From Anaerococcus obesiensis ph10 (lineage in GTDB: Bacteria > Bacillota > Clostridia > Tissierellales > Peptoniphilaceae): 64,000 nucleotides of DNA. The notes beneath the pieces are model-generated. The model had not been told where the DNA came from. It did no database searches and saw nothing but the letters and a program-made list of their open reading frames with translations. Positions 35,605-45,128 of the stretch are shown piece after piece; the stretch's first letter is position 1; every line of letters begins with the position of its first letter. The stretch is taken from NCBI RefSeq assembly GCF_000311745.1, contig NZ_HE978531.1:418787-482786 (forward strand), given 5' to 3'. Both the position numbers and the translations under genes were made by a program.

Positions 35605-37005
35605 TTATTTAATTTCTTTTAGTAATTGTTTTAAATATGCATACACTCTTTGTACTGATTCTATTTCAACTTTTTCTTCTGGAGAGTGAGCTCCTGTTAT
35701 GTTTGGTCCTATTGAAATTATATCTAGATTTGGATATTTTTCATAAAATGCTCCGCATTCTAGTCCAGCGTGTATTACTATCGTATCAAATTCTTTTCCT
35801 TCAAATTCTTTGTATACTTTTTGAGCTAGTGGTCTAAGTTTTGAATCTTCTTTGTATTCCCATCCTGGATATATTGAATCAATTCTATAATTAATTCCTA
35901 AATCTTCTATAACTGTCCTGATTTTTTTGGATAATTCTTCTAGTGCATCATTATCTGAAGATCTTAAAGAAATTTCACTTTTAATAAATCCGTCTTCTTC
36001 TTTTATTAGGGCTAAATTATCTGAGGATTCTACTGTTTCTCCATCTTTCATCATAGTATTTGTTCCACAAGCTACATTTGCTATCATTTTTATTATTTTT
36101 TCTGATAATTCTTTTGAATAACTTTTTCCGCTTGCTTCGTTAATTTCTATTTTTAATTCGCCTTTTACATCTTTAAATTTATCTAGAGTATTTTTCTTAG
36201 CTTCTTCTAATTCTTCTAATTTTGCTCCATAAACTTTCACGCTTCCTGATGATGGAATTATATTATCAAGACTTCCACTTGTAAATTCTCCTATTGTTAT
36301 ATCTGAATTTAAATTATCTAAAATGGATGCAAATACTTTTAGAGCATTTCCTCTATTGTCATTTATATCCATTCCTGAATGTCCACCTAGTAAGCCTGAA
36401 ACTTTTATTTCATAACCATCTTTTTGTTCTTCTTGTCCAATTTTTTCTTCTACAAAAATTGTAATTCCTCCAGCAGAACCAACTGTTAAGACTCCTTCTT
36501 CTTCTGAGTCTATATTTATTAAATATTCTCCTTCAAGTACATCATCTGCCAAGTTCAAAGCTCCTGCCATTGAAGTTTCTTCTTCTGTAGTAACTAATAA
36601 TTCAATTTGTGGTCCAACATAATTTTCATCTTCAAGCAAAGCTAATCCCATAGCAACAGCAATTCCATTGTCTGCTCCTAAAGTTGTATCTTTTGCAGTT
36701 AAATATTTTCCATCAATTACTGGAATTATTGAATCTTTTAGGAAATCATGGTTTGAATCTTCTGTTTTTGATGCAACCATATCCATGTGACCTTGCAAAA
36801 TTACTTTTGGTGCATTTTCATATCCTTTAGATGCTTTTCTTTTCAAAATTACATTTAAACTTTCGTCTTGATATGTTTCAAGATTTAATTCTTTTCCTGT
36901 TTTTACTAAAAAATCAGAAACTTTTTTTTCGTGAAAGCTTGGTCTTGGAATTTCCATTAATTTTGAAAAATAATAAAAAACTCTTTCTGGTTGTAATTTT
37001 TCCAT
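35605..37005 (-). CDS. pepD: Xaa-His dipeptidase PepD (M20C aminoacyl-histidine dipeptidase)
   Basis: Zinc dipeptidase of 466 residues. All metal ligands are present: ILQGHMDMV (His73, Asp75), TTLGADNGIAVAMG (bridging Asp112), VTTEEETSMAG (catalytic Glu141, ligand Glu142), INIDSEEEG (Asp166), and C-terminal ITGAHSPEEKVEIES (His about 440). LLGGHSGMDI and IHAGLECGAF are further family motifs. It follows pepT directly (its start touches the pepT stop) in an operon with a YfcC transporter, so it likely finishes hydrolysis of imported peptides. A metal-less relative lies at 9789-11189. Confidence 0.95.
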   Translation of the reverse strand: MEKLQPERVFYYFSKLMEIPRPSFHEKKVSDFLVKTGKELNLETYQDESLNVILKRKASKGYENAPKVILQGHMDMVASKTEDSNHDFLKDSIIPVIDGKYLTAKDTTLGADNGIAVAMGLALLEDENYVGPQIELLVTTEEETSMAGALNLADDVLEGEYLINIDSEEEGVLTVGSAGGITIFVEEKIGQEEQKDGYEIKVSGLLGGHSGMDINDNRGNALKVFASILDNLNSDITIGEFTSGSLDNIIPSSGSVKVYGAKLEELEEAKKNTLDKFKDVKGELKIEINEASGKSYSKELSEKIIKMIANVACGTNTMMKDGETVESSDNLALIKEEDGFIKSEISLRSSDNDALEELSKKIRTVIEDLGINYRIDSIYPGWEYKEDSKLRPLAQKVYKEFEGKEFDTIVIHAGLECGAFYEKYPNLDIISIGPNITGAHSPEEKVEIESVQRVYAYLKQLLKEIK

Positions 37006-38216
37006 TATTTACTCTCCTTAGCATTTAACTCTACAATATTTTTTAGAACTTCGAGTGATTTTTCCATTATATCTACTGATAAAATTTCATATCTACCGTG
37101 GAAATTGTATCCACCTGTAAAAAGGTTAGGTGTTGGAAGTCCTTTGTATGAAAGACTTGCTCCATCTGTTCCACCTCTTACAGGTTTTACAATTGGATCC
37201 ATGCCTGCTTTTTTGATTGATTCTTTTGCAAGCTCAACAATTTCTATACATGGCTCGATTTTTTCTTTCATATTGTAATAAGAATCTTCTATTTTTAAAT
37301 CTATTATATCATCATATTTTTTATTTAGGAAATTTACTATTTCTTCTAATAATTTTTTCTTTTCGTTAAATGAGTCTGTGAAAAAATCTCTTATCAAATA
37401 AACAATATCAACTTCAGCAGATGTTCCATAAATTTCATCTAGCATAAAAAATCCTTCATATCCTTCTGAATATTCTGGTCTTTCATTTACTGGAAGCATT
37501 GAATTTAATTCTTGGCCTACTAGAAGAGCGTTTATCAAAACATTTTTTGCAGCTCCTGGATGAACTGATTTTCCTTCGATATGAATTTTTGCTGTTGCAG
37601 CATTAAAGTTTTCATATTCTAATTCTGCAACAGGTCCCCCATCAATTGTATAGGCAAAGTCAGCTCCAAATTTTTCTACATCAAATAGATCTGCTCCCCT
37701 ACCAATTTCTTCATCTGGTGTAAATCCTATTTTTATATCTCCGAATTTTAAATCTCTATTTTCCATGAAATATTTTGCTATTTCCATAATTATAGCAATT
37801 CCAGCCTTGTCATCTGCTCCAAGCAAGGTTGTTCCATCGGTTGTAACTAATTTATGTCCTACTAATTCTTTTAAAAATGGATATTCTTCTTCACTTAATT
37901 TATATTTTTCGTTTAAAACAATATCTCCACCCTTGTATGAATCAATAATTTGAGGATTAACATTTTTACCTGTTAATTCTAAAGCTGTATCCATGTGAGA
38001 AATGAAACCAATTGTAGGAACATTTTTTACTGTTCCCTCAATTGATGCATAAACATATCCATTTTCATCTACATGAGCATTTTCAATTCCAATTTCTTTT
38101 AAATCCTCAACGATAACTTTTGCAAGTTTCATTTGTCCTGGTGTTGATGGACATGATTCGTTTTTGTCATCACTTTGAGTATCAAATTTAACATATTTCA
38201 AAAATTTGTCTAGCAT
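37005..38216 (-). CDS. pepT: Tripeptidase T (M20B)
   Basis: Zinc aminopeptidase of 403 residues releasing the N-terminal residue of tripeptides. The ligand motifs are all there: GFISHMDTALE, TTLLGADDKAGIAI, GFTPDEEIGRGAD, YTIDGGP, and the C-terminal NLFTGGYNFHGRYE. VRGGTDGASLSYKGLPTPNL is the characteristic PepT segment. No signal peptide, so it acts in the cytoplasm. It lies 13 bases after the YfcC transporter gene. Confidence 0.95.
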   Translation of the reverse strand: MLDKFLKYVKFDTQSDDKNESCPSTPGQMKLAKVIVEDLKEIGIENAHVDENGYVYASIEGTVKNVPTIGFISHMDTALELTGKNVNPQIIDSYKGGDIVLNEKYKLSEEEYPFLKELVGHKLVTTDGTTLLGADDKAGIAIIMEIAKYFMENRDLKFGDIKIGFTPDEEIGRGADLFDVEKFGADFAYTIDGGPVAELEYENFNAATAKIHIEGKSVHPGAAKNVLINALLVGQELNSMLPVNERPEYSEGYEGFFMLDEIYGTSAEVDIVYLIRDFFTDSFNEKKKLLEEIVNFLNKKYDDIIDLKIEDSYYNMKEKIEPCIEIVELAKESIKKAGMDPIVKPVRGGTDGASLSYKGLPTPNLFTGGYNFHGRYEILSVDIMEKSLEVLKNIVELNAKESK

Positions 38217-38229
38217 AGATTCTCCATTT

Positions 38230-39747
38230 CTAAATTACAGTTTGTATTCCTAACATAACTATAGCTAATACTAACAATATTCCCATTAATGGTGCAATAA
38301 ATTTAATCCATTTATTATATGAAACATCTACCATCTCGAGAGTTGCCAAAATTAATCCTGTTGGAGCTATTATTGCCATCCAACCTTGTCCAAAATTATA
38401 TGCTGATACTACAACATCTCTTCCAAGAGAAACTGTATCTGCAAGTGGAGCAATAATTGGCATTGACAAAGTAGCAAGTCCTGATGATGAAGGAATAAAA
38501 ATTCCCAAGAATGAGAATAAAATCATTTGTACTGATGAGAATAATACTCCATTTATTCCGCTAATAATATTTGATGCTCCATAAAGCATTGTATCTGAAA
38601 TCATTCCGTCATCTAAAATTATATTAATTCCCCTAGCTACTCCTATGATTAAGGCAACTGATACTAGATCTGCTGCTCCATCTAAGAATGATCCAACTGC
38701 ATCTTGTTCTTCTAAACCTGATAGAATAATCAATAAAATTCCAACTACCAAGAACAAGGTTGACATTTCTTCAAACCACCATTCTAAATTCATAACACCA
38801 TAAATCATTATAGGAAATGCTAGCATAAATACAACAAGCATTGCAATTCTTCTAAAATTAAATGGTGCTACATTATCTGGATCATAATCTTTTAGATATT
38901 GATCTTTAATTCTAGGCATATCTTCTTCAATTATAGAATTTGATGGGTCTTTTTTAACTTTTTTAGAATATCTATAGATATACCAAAGAGAAATAGCTTG
39001 AGCTAAAACTAAGCTTATAATTCTTACACCCATTCCTTCTTTAAAGGAAATTCCTGCAGCATTTGATGCAACTACAACTGAGAAAGCATTTGTTGTTGAA
39101 AACATTGTTCCTATTGATGAGCCCATATAAATTGCAGCAATTGTTACCATAGCATCAAATCCTGATGCTAAAAATATTGGCATTAAAATAGGATAAAAGG
39201 CAATTGTTTCTTCTGCCATTCCAAAAGTTGTTCCACCAAGAGCAACAATACTTGATAAAATTGCAACCATCAAAAATTCTTTTCCCTTTGTTAGTTTTGA
39301 CAAAGCAGCAATTCCCGCATCAAAAGTACCTGTCTTATTTAAAACTCCAATACAACCACCAAGTAGCAATACAAAAACAATAATTCCTATAGAATCAGCT
39401 ACACCATCTATTGGTGCTCTAGCTACCTTTAGAAAACCTTGTGGTTGTTGATCAAGCTTATGGTAAGATCCTGGTATAGCTACAGGCTTTTTAATATCTT
39501 CCTTGACAAAACTTTTTAATGGAACAGTTATTTTTAACTTATCCAAAACATCTTGAGTTGCTGGAAGTTTTTCTTCCTCTCCATCAACTCCACTTCTTAT
39601 GAATACATTTTCTTCCTTATTATACTCTAACCTATCATAAGAACCTGCTGGTACTAGGTAAGTTAAAATAGAAGCTAATACTAAAACTATAAATAGTACA
39701 GTAAAAGCTGAAGGAAACTTAAATTTCTTTTTCTTTTTTTCACTCAT
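38230..39747 (-). CDS. YfcC-family membrane transporter
   Basis: Membrane protein of 505 residues with about 11-12 transmembrane segments. The first hydrophobic helix (about 12-30) ends in YLVPAGSYDR, the family's hallmark. A long extracytoplasmic loop follows, then GTTFGMAEETIAFYPILMPI and IFIPSSSGLATLSMPIIAPL, the conserved re-entrant-like segments. The YfcC/AbgT-like carriers move amino acids or short peptides. With pepT and pepD just downstream, short peptides are the likely substrate; that is inference from context. Confidence 0.88.
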   Translation of the reverse strand: MSEKKKKKFKFPSAFTVLFIVLVLASILTYLVPAGSYDRLEYNKEENVFIRSGVDGEEEKLPATQDVLDKLKITVPLKSFVKEDIKKPVAIPGSYHKLDQQPQGFLKVARAPIDGVADSIGIIVFVLLLGGCIGVLNKTGTFDAGIAALSKLTKGKEFLMVAILSSIVALGGTTFGMAEETIAFYPILMPIFLASGFDAMVTIAAIYMGSSIGTMFSTTNAFSVVVASNAAGISFKEGMGVRIISLVLAQAISLWYIYRYSKKVKKDPSNSIIEEDMPRIKDQYLKDYDPDNVAPFNFRRIAMLVVFMLAFPIMIYGVMNLEWWFEEMSTLFLVVGILLIILSGLEEQDAVGSFLDGAADLVSVALIIGVARGINIILDDGMISDTMLYGASNIISGINGVLFSSVQMILFSFLGIFIPSSSGLATLSMPIIAPLADTVSLGRDVVVSAYNFGQGWMAIIAPTGLILATLEMVDVSYNKWIKFIAPLMGILLVLAIVMLGIQTVI

Positions 39748-39766
39748 AATTATACCTCCAATTCAA

Positions 39767-39795
39767 ACCATACAGGTTTTAACTAAGATTGTCAA
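39767..39795 (-). promoter_or_regulatory. Promoter of yfcC-pepT-pepD
   Basis: Minus strand: -35 TTGACA (39790-39795), 17-base spacer, -10 TATGGT (39767-39772). The rest of the 274-base gap holds the folC terminator and AT-rich sequence without other visible features. Confidence 0.7.
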
Positions 39796-39965
39796 TAATA
39801 TTGTAATGTTGAGCAATCAATCTAAAAGATTGAATCATATTTGTGATTTAATTGCTATAATTATATTTTTTCACTTAATTTTATCTAACTATCATATTTA
39901 TTTATAGTAATCAATAAATATTAAAGCATTTATTTGTTTTTAGATAAATCTTTTTTTGCAATAAT

Positions 39966-40003
39966 AAAAAATACCAGATTTAAAAATTTAAAATCTGGTA
40001 TTT
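39966..40003 (-). terminator. Terminator after folC
   Basis: AAATACCAGATTT pairs with AAATCTGGTATTT around an AT-rich loop, followed on the minus strand by a T-rich tail. Confidence 0.87.
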
Positions 40004-40021
40004 CTTATAAATATAATAATT

Positions 40022-41308
40022 TTATATATCTTTATTCATTTTTTCATATTTGATTATTTCTCCAATCAAATAAAGAGATCCACACCACAAAACCAAATCA
40101 TTTTCTTTAGCTATTTGTTTTGAATATTCGTAAGCATTTTTTATATTATCTATTGCCTTAATATTTGTAAATTTTTCTCCAACAATTTTTTCCAATTTAC
40201 CTAAATCAAATGCTCTTGGATTATCAACTTTTGTTATAACAATTTCATCTGCTATTGATGACAAATTTTCTATAATATAATCATAATCCTTATCTTTTAA
40301 AACAGAAAAACCTACTATAAGCCTATTATATTTGAATAATTTTAATGATTTAATTAAAGCATCTATTGATTCTTTATTGTGACTTCCATCTATTAAAACT
40401 TTTGGATTTTTAGAAATAAGTTCCATCCTTCCCGAATTTTTGCTTTCAAATATCCCCTCTTTAATAATATTCTCATCCAAGAAAAATTCCTCTTTAAAAT
40501 AATCCAAAAAATTTATAGCATTGCAAGCATTATAAATTTGAACCTTTCCTATTAAAGAAGTTTTTATATTTTTATAATTTCTAAAATCAAATTCATTGTA
40601 GTTATAATTTTGAGTTTTTATTTTTATCTCATCAAAATCAAATTTATAAATCCTAGAATTTTTTTCATTCGCTTCTTTTAAAATGACATCAAGGGCTTCT
40701 TGAACTTGAGGATAAATAAATACAGGAACATTTTCTTTAATAATTCCCGCCTTATTCCAAGCAATTTCTTCAATAGTATCACCCAAAATATTTGTATGGT
40801 CCATTGATATTGTTGTAATAATAGTAGCAAGAGGTTTTTGTACAATATTTGTAGAATCCAATCTTCCTCCCAAACCTGTTTCAACAACACATACATCAAC
40901 TTTTTTATCATAAAAATACTTATACATAAGAGCTGTCATAACCTCAAAATATGTATTTTTTAATCCTCTTACATCCAATTTTTCACATATAGGTCTAATT
41001 AAGTTTATATAAGAAAAAAAATCTTCATCACTAATTGCTTTTCCATTTATTTGTACTTCTTCATTTATTTCAATCATATAAGGAGAAGTAAATAATCCAC
41101 ACTTAGAAGTTTTTGCTAGGGTATTTGCAATATAATTTGCAGTAGAACCCTTTCCATTTGTTCCTGCTATATGAATAACCTTTATTTTATCTTGAGGATT
41201 TCCAAGCTCATTTAGTAAAGCCTTTATATCCGATAAATCTCTCCTTTTGCCAGCAGAATTTCCTCTTCCATAAATCCAATCCAAATAATAATCTTTATCT
41301 TTAATCAT
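40022..41308 (-). CDS. folC: Folylpolyglutamate synthase / dihydrofolate synthase
   Basis: Adds glutamate to dihydropteroate or folates. At 428 residues it is a normal length. IHIAGTNGKGSTANYIANTL is the P-loop, CGLFTSPYMIEINE the conserved substrate loop, VETGLGGRLDSTNIV and ISMDHTNILGDTIEEIAWNK the Mur-ligase-like motifs, and ILIDGSHNKES the C-terminal motif. It is monocistronic, with a terminator after it and the divergent DUF1624 gene upstream. No other folate gene is in the window. Confidence 0.95.
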   Translation of the reverse strand: MIKDKDYYLDWIYGRGNSAGKRRDLSDIKALLNELGNPQDKIKVIHIAGTNGKGSTANYIANTLAKTSKCGLFTSPYMIEINEEVQINGKAISDEDFFSYINLIRPICEKLDVRGLKNTYFEVMTALMYKYFYDKKVDVCVVETGLGGRLDSTNIVQKPLATIITTISMDHTNILGDTIEEIAWNKAGIIKENVPVFIYPQVQEALDVILKEANEKNSRIYKFDFDEIKIKTQNYNYNEFDFRNYKNIKTSLIGKVQIYNACNAINFLDYFKEEFFLDENIIKEGIFESKNSGRMELISKNPKVLIDGSHNKESIDALIKSLKLFKYNRLIVGFSVLKDKDYDYIIENLSSIADEIVITKVDNPRAFDLGKLEKIVGEKFTNIKAIDNIKNAYEYSKQIAKENDLVLWCGSLYLIGEIIKYEKMNKDI

Positions 41309-41395
41309 TTCTACCTCTTTCTTAACACAAATATTATATTATAATAAAAAATAAAGTAAAATAATAATGGACACTCTTATTTTAAAGGAAAGAAA

Positions 41396-42109
41396 ATGAA
41401 AAGAAACTACACACTAGATAAGTACAGAGGCTTTACAATAATATCTATGGTATTATTTCATCTTTGTTATGATATAAACCTATACACAAGGCTTGACTGG
41501 TACAATAATATTTATATAAATAAAATTTGGCAATTATCCATAGCCATATCATTTTTCATAATTTCAGGAATCAGCTCAAATTTTCTTGATTGGAAAATGA
41601 ATTTAAAACGTGGAATAATAATTTCAATCTTAGGAATTTTAATTACTTTAATAACATATTTTTTTGTACCCGACCAATTAATAATTTTTGGGGTACTAAA
41701 CGGTCTTGGTCTATCAATGATAATAATATCTTTTTTACAAAAAAATATAAAAATAAACAAAAACCTACTAATTATTTTTATTATCTTGTTTGCCATAACT
41801 TATAGCCTACCTAGCGGAAAATTTTTAAGTAAAAATATAGAGCTTTCTTTATATAATAAAAATTTATTTATTCTAGGATTTCCATCAAATAGCTTTCATT
41901 CAACGGATTATTTCCCAATTATTCCGTGGTTTTTTGCTTATATGAGCGGTTATATCATAGGAAAAATTTTAATAGAAAAAAATTTTTATAATCATTACGG
42001 CAAAAATTCTTTTCTTGCAAAAATCGGTCAAAATTCCCTAAAAATTTACCTCTCCCACCAGATAATAATATATGCCCTTGTTTATTTTGTTTTTGAAATA
42101 ATTAAATAA
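41396..42109 (+). CDS. DUF1624 / HGSNAT-like membrane acyltransferase-related protein
   Basis: Integral membrane protein of 237 residues with about seven transmembrane helices. RNYTLDKYRGFTIISMVLFH and DINLYTRLDWYN match the start of the DUF1624 family, related to heparan-alpha-glucosaminide N-acetyltransferase; IIPWFFAYMSGYIIG and IYLSHQIIIYALVYF are the conserved late helices. A role in acyl transfer to a surface sugar is possible, but no substrate can be named. It is a single gene, ending in a bidirectional terminator shared with the Fur-family gene. Confidence 0.85.
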   Translation: MKRNYTLDKYRGFTIISMVLFHLCYDINLYTRLDWYNNIYINKIWQLSIAISFFIISGISSNFLDWKMNLKRGIIISILGILITLITYFFVPDQLIIFGVLNGLGLSMIIISFLQKNIKINKNLLIIFIILFAITYSLPSGKFLSKNIELSLYNKNLFILGFPSNSFHSTDYFPIIPWFFAYMSGYIIGKILIEKNFYNHYGKNSFLAKIGQNSLKIYLSHQIIIYALVYFVFEIIK

Positions 42110-42110
42110 C

Positions 42111-42152
42111 AAAAGAAGGCGATAAATAAAAAATAATTTATCGCCTTCTTTT
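42111..42152. terminator. Bidirectional terminator between DUF1624 and Fur-family genes
   Basis: AAAAGAAGGCGATAAAT pairs with ATTTATCGCCTTCTTTT around a short loop. T-runs on the right (plus) and the mirrored A-run on the left serve both convergent genes. Confidence 0.88.
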
Positions 42153-42600
42153 ATTTTTTACAATTAGGACAAATTCCTCTAATTGTTATATCTACACTAT
42201 TTATTTTATAGCCTTCTAATTCTTCTAATTTTAGATTGTCGATATCAACATTTAAATCCAGAATATTTCCACATTTTTCACAAATAAAATGAGAATGATT
42301 TTTTTGATAAAAATCATATCTTTTTCTTGATTGATTAAAATCTAATTCACTTACTATATTATTTTCAACAAATAAATTTAAAGTATTATAAACCGTTGCC
42401 TGAGATATAATAGGATCGTAAGATTTTAAATTTTTATAAATATCATCAGCAGTTGGATGATTTCTATTATTCACAAGAAAATCTAGTATCATTAGCCTTT
42501 GATGACTAACTCTAATCCCATGTTTTTTTAGTATATGTTTTTCAATCTCAAATTTTTTATTTTGATCGACATTTTCAAGAGAATCAATAATTTCTTTCAT
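42151..42600 (-). CDS. Fur/PerR-family metalloregulator
   Basis: Metal-dependent repressor of 149 residues. The winged helix (about 20-90) contains RVSHQRLMILDFL and SQATVYNTLNLF; the metal-binding part has HSHFICEKCGN and ends in GICPNCKK, giving the two CxxC structural-zinc pairs typical of Fur and PerR. Fur and PerR cannot be told apart with certainty, though RKRYDFYQKNHSHF is PerR-like. It could act on the Fur-box-like site at the flavodoxin promoter (57830-57844). Confidence 0.92.
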   Translation of the reverse strand: MKEIIDSLENVDQNKKFEIEKHILKKHGIRVSHQRLMILDFLVNNRNHPTADDIYKNLKSYDPIISQATVYNTLNLFVENNIVSELDFNQSRKRYDFYQKNHSHFICEKCGNILDLNVDIDNLKLEELEGYKINSVDITIRGICPNCKK

Positions 42601-42673
42601 ATTCTCCTCTTTCCAAAATTAAAATCCTTCATTTTTAATATACATTATAAACTAATAAGTGTCAATCTTCGCA

Positions 42674-42700
42674 AAGAAAAAAGGCTCAATTGAGCCTTTT
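42674..42700 (-). terminator. Terminator after rplL
   Basis: AAGGCTCAATTGAGCCTT (42681-42698) is a perfect palindrome, followed on the minus strand by a T-rich tail. Confidence 0.85.
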
Positions 42701-42712
42701 TATAAATAGAAA

Positions 42713-43093
42713 CTATGCTAATTCTACTTCTGCACCAGCTTCTTCTAATTTTGATTTTAATTCTTCAGCTTCGTCTTTAGCTACGCCTTCTTTAACTGGT
42801 TTTGGAGCTCCATCAACTAATGCTTTAGCATCTTTTAATCCAAGACCTGTAACTTCTTTAACTACTTTGATTACGTTAATTTTTGAAGCACCTGCTGATT
42901 TTAATACAACATCAAATTCTGATTTTTCTGCTGCACCTGCTTCAGCTGCTCCTGCTGCAGCTACTGGAGCTGCTGCTACTGTAGCTTGAGCTGTTACATC
43001 AAATTCTTCTTCTAATGCTTTTACTAATTCTGATAGTTCTAATACTGTAAGTTCTTTAATTTCTTCTAATAAGTTTGTTACTTTTTCTGACAT
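42713..43093 (-). CDS. rplL: 50S ribosomal protein L7/L12
   Basis: Stalk protein of 126 residues. N-terminal dimerisation helices [20 protein letters not shown], an Ala-rich hinge (about 36-54) and the C-terminal domain with [20 protein letters not shown] and [12 protein letters not shown], which bind translation factors. It follows rplJ by 39 bases and is the last gene of the L10 operon. Confidence 0.98.
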   Translation of the reverse strand: MSEKVTNLLEEIKELTVLELSELVKALEEEFDVTAQATVAAAPVAAAGAAEAGAAEKSEFDVVLKSAGASKINVIKVVKEVTGLGLKDAKALVDGAPKPVKEGVAKDEAEELKSKLEEAGAEVELA

Positions 43094-43132
43094 TTTTAAT
43101 CCTCCGATATTTTAATTTAAATTGTTATTATA

Positions 43133-43681
43133 TTAAGCTGCTTCGTTTTCTTTTTTTTCTCTAACTGCATCAAGTGCATAAACAAGTTTTGCATTGATTT
43201 GTGATAAATCACCAGCAAGTTTTCTAATTGGTGCTTGTAATGTATTAACAAGCATTGAAGCAAGTTCTTGTTGTCCTGGTAATTTTGCAATTGCTAACAT
43301 TTCGTCTGGAGTTTGATAGTTTCCATCAACTACACCAGATTTAATTATAAGCTTATCTTTGTTTGCATCGTCTTTAACGATGTATTTTCTTGCTACTTTT
43401 GGTCCATCAACCATTTCTTCATTTGAAAAAATTAGTGCGTTAGAACCTTTTAGCTCTTCTGTAAATTGGTCAAATCCTAGTTGTTGGAATGCAAATCTCA
43501 TCATAGTATTTTTGTATACTTTGTATTCAGTATTTGCATCTCTAAAATTGTTACGTAAATCAGTAATTTCTTTTACATCCATTTTATCAAATTCTACAAG
43601 AGTAACTGATTTAGCATTTTCAATTTTTTTAACTATTTCATTAACAATTACTTGTTTTTGTTGTATAGCTTTTTCAGACAT
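43133..43681 (-). CDS. rplJ: 50S ribosomal protein L10
   Basis: Base of the L7/L12 stalk; 182 residues, slightly longer than average. KQVIVNEIVKKIENAKSVTL is the normal start, and YKVYKNTMMRFAF and the C-terminal helix that holds L7/L12 dimers are recognisable. It is preceded by a typical L10 leader RNA (43695-43840) through which L10 represses its own operon. Confidence 0.97.
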   Translation of the reverse strand: MSEKAIQQKQVIVNEIVKKIENAKSVTLVEFDKMDVKEITDLRNNFRDANTEYKVYKNTMMRFAFQQLGFDQFTEELKGSNALIFSNEEMVDGPKVARKYIVKDDANKDKLIIKSGVVDGNYQTPDEMLAIAKLPGQQELASMLVNTLQAPIRKLAGDLSQINAKLVYALDAVREKKENEAA

Positions 43682-43694
43682 ATTTCACCTCCTA

Positions 43695-43840
43695 TGGCTT
43701 TTGGTAGGTATATAAAAATCCCCACAATTAGGCATAATTATTATGCCTACATCGGTGGGGATGTAGATTCTTATTCCCACCTATACGGAATAATTAAACT
43801 ATTAAGTCTCCGTAGTCTTTGGTAGCCTATTTATTTGACT
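43695..43840 (-). promoter_or_regulatory. Ribosomal protein L10 leader RNA with attenuator
   Basis: The 5' untranslated region before rplJ folds as expected for the L10-binding leader: GGTGGGAATAAGAATC is the conserved kink-turn part. CCCCAC pairs with GTGGGG around an inner GGCATAAT/ATTATGCC hairpin and is followed by ATTTTT, forming a terminator. Excess L10, or L10-L12 complex, would favour termination. Confidence 0.88.
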
Positions 43841-43845
43841 ATGAT

Positions 43846-43874
43846 AGTATATCACTTGATATATATGTTGTCAA
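43846..43874 (-). promoter_or_regulatory. Promoter of the L10 operon
   Basis: Minus strand: -35 TTGACA (43869-43874), 17-base spacer, -10 TATACT (43846-43851). The -35 box lies just after the rplA stop codon, so rplJL has its own promoter downstream of the rpmG-rplA operon. Confidence 0.8.
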
Positions 43875-43882
43875 ATATTTTT

Positions 43883-44593
43883 TTATTTTTCAACCAAGTC
43901 CATTGCTCTTGCTGGAGATAATTTTACTCCAGGACCCATTGTTGAAGCAATAGTAATTGATTTTAAATATTTTCCTTTTGCTGAAGCTGGTTTTGCTTTA
44001 ACAATAGCAGTGATTAAAGCTTTTAAGTTGTCTGATAATTTTTCTTTACCAAATGAAACTTTTCCAGTTGGTACGTGAACTAGATTGTTTTTATCTGTTC
44101 TATATTCTACTTTACCTGCTTTTACTTCTTTAATTGCGTTTGCAATATCATTTGTTACAGTTCCTGATTTAGGGTTTGGCATTAATCCTTGAGGTCCTAA
44201 AACTCTACCAAGTCTACCTACTTGTCCCATCATGTCAGGGCTTGTTACTATTACATCAAAATCCAACCAGTTTTCTTTTTGGATTTTATCTGTATATTCT
44301 TCACTACCTGCATAGTCTGCACCTGCATTTAAAGCTTCTTCAACTTTATCATCTTTTACAATTGCAAGTACTTTAACATCTCTACCAGTTCCGTGTGGAA
44401 GTACAACAGTACCTCTTACTTGTTGGTCAGCATGTCTTGAATCTACACCTAATCTTACGTGTAATTCTACAGTTTCGTCAAAGTTTGCTTTTGCAGTTTT
44501 TTCAACTATATCTAATGCTTCTGATAATTCATATTCTTTTTGAGTATCAAAAGATTTTTTTGATTCTATATATTTTTTACCTTTTTTAGCCAT
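43883..44593 (-). CDS. rplA: 50S ribosomal protein L1
   Basis: L1-stalk protein of 236 residues. [34 protein letters not shown] and [16 protein letters not shown] are the classic L1 signatures. Together with rplK it forms the conserved secE-nusG-rplK-rplA order. In most bacteria L1 represses this operon by binding its own mRNA. Confidence 0.98.
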   Translation of the reverse strand: MAKKGKKYIESKKSFDTQKEYELSEALDIVEKTAKANFDETVELHVRLGVDSRHADQQVRGTVVLPHGTGRDVKVLAIVKDDKVEEALNAGADYAGSEEYTDKIQKENWLDFDVIVTSPDMMGQVGRLGRVLGPQGLMPNPKSGTVTNDIANAIKEVKAGKVEYRTDKNNLVHVPTGKVSFGKEKLSDNLKALITAIVKAKPASAKGKYLKSITIASTMGPGVKLSPARAMDLVEK

Positions 44594-44630
44594 GTTGCCT
44601 CCTTGTGGTATAACGAGTTTCCTCTTCCAC

Positions 44631-45065
44631 TTATTCCTCTACAGTAATTCCCATGCTTCTGCATGTGCCTTTTATCATGCTCATTGCAGCTTCTAGGCTT
44701 GCAGCATTTAAATCTTGCATCTTAGTTTCAGCTATTTCTTTTACTTGTTCAAGTTTTATTGAACCAACTTTATTTTTGTTTGGTTCTCCACTTGCTTTTT
44801 CAAGTCCTATAGCTTTTTTGATTAATACTGGTGCTGGTGGTGTTTTGGTGATAAAATCAAATGATCTATCCTTATAAATTGTCATTTCAACCGGTATTAT
44901 CATTCCAGCTTGGTCAGCTGTTTTAGCATTAAATGCTTGCACGAATTCCATGATGTTGATTCCGTGTGGTCCTAGTGCTGTACCTACTGGAGGTGCTGGT
45001 GTAGCTTTTCCTGCTGGTACTTGTAATTTAACTTTTGCTTGTACTTCTTTTTCTTTTGCTGGCAT
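44631..45065 (-). CDS. rplK: 50S ribosomal protein L11
   Basis: GTPase-centre ribosomal protein of 144 residues. [35 protein letters not shown] and the C-terminal RNA-binding [11 protein letters not shown] are typical. A good ribosome-binding site (GGAGG) lies before the start. It sits 63 bases after nusG and 37 bases before rplA. Confidence 0.98.
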   Translation of the reverse strand: MPAKEKEVQAKVKLQVPAGKATPAPPVGTALGPHGINIMEFVQAFNAKTADQAGMIIPVEMTIYKDRSFDFITKTPPAPVLIKKAIGLEKASGEPNKNKVGSIKLEQVKEIAETKMQDLNAASLEAAMSMIKGTCRSMGITVEE

Positions 45066-45128
45066 ATTAAATCCTCCTTTGTGGTTTTTGGCGGGTTATC
45101 CCCTCCCACTTACATTACGTAAGCCAGT

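Noticed and set aside
42690-42989. Open frame antisense to rplL rich in Ser, Ala and Asn
   Set aside because: The composition mirrors the Ala-rich L7/L12 hinge on the other strand, and no start signals are visible.
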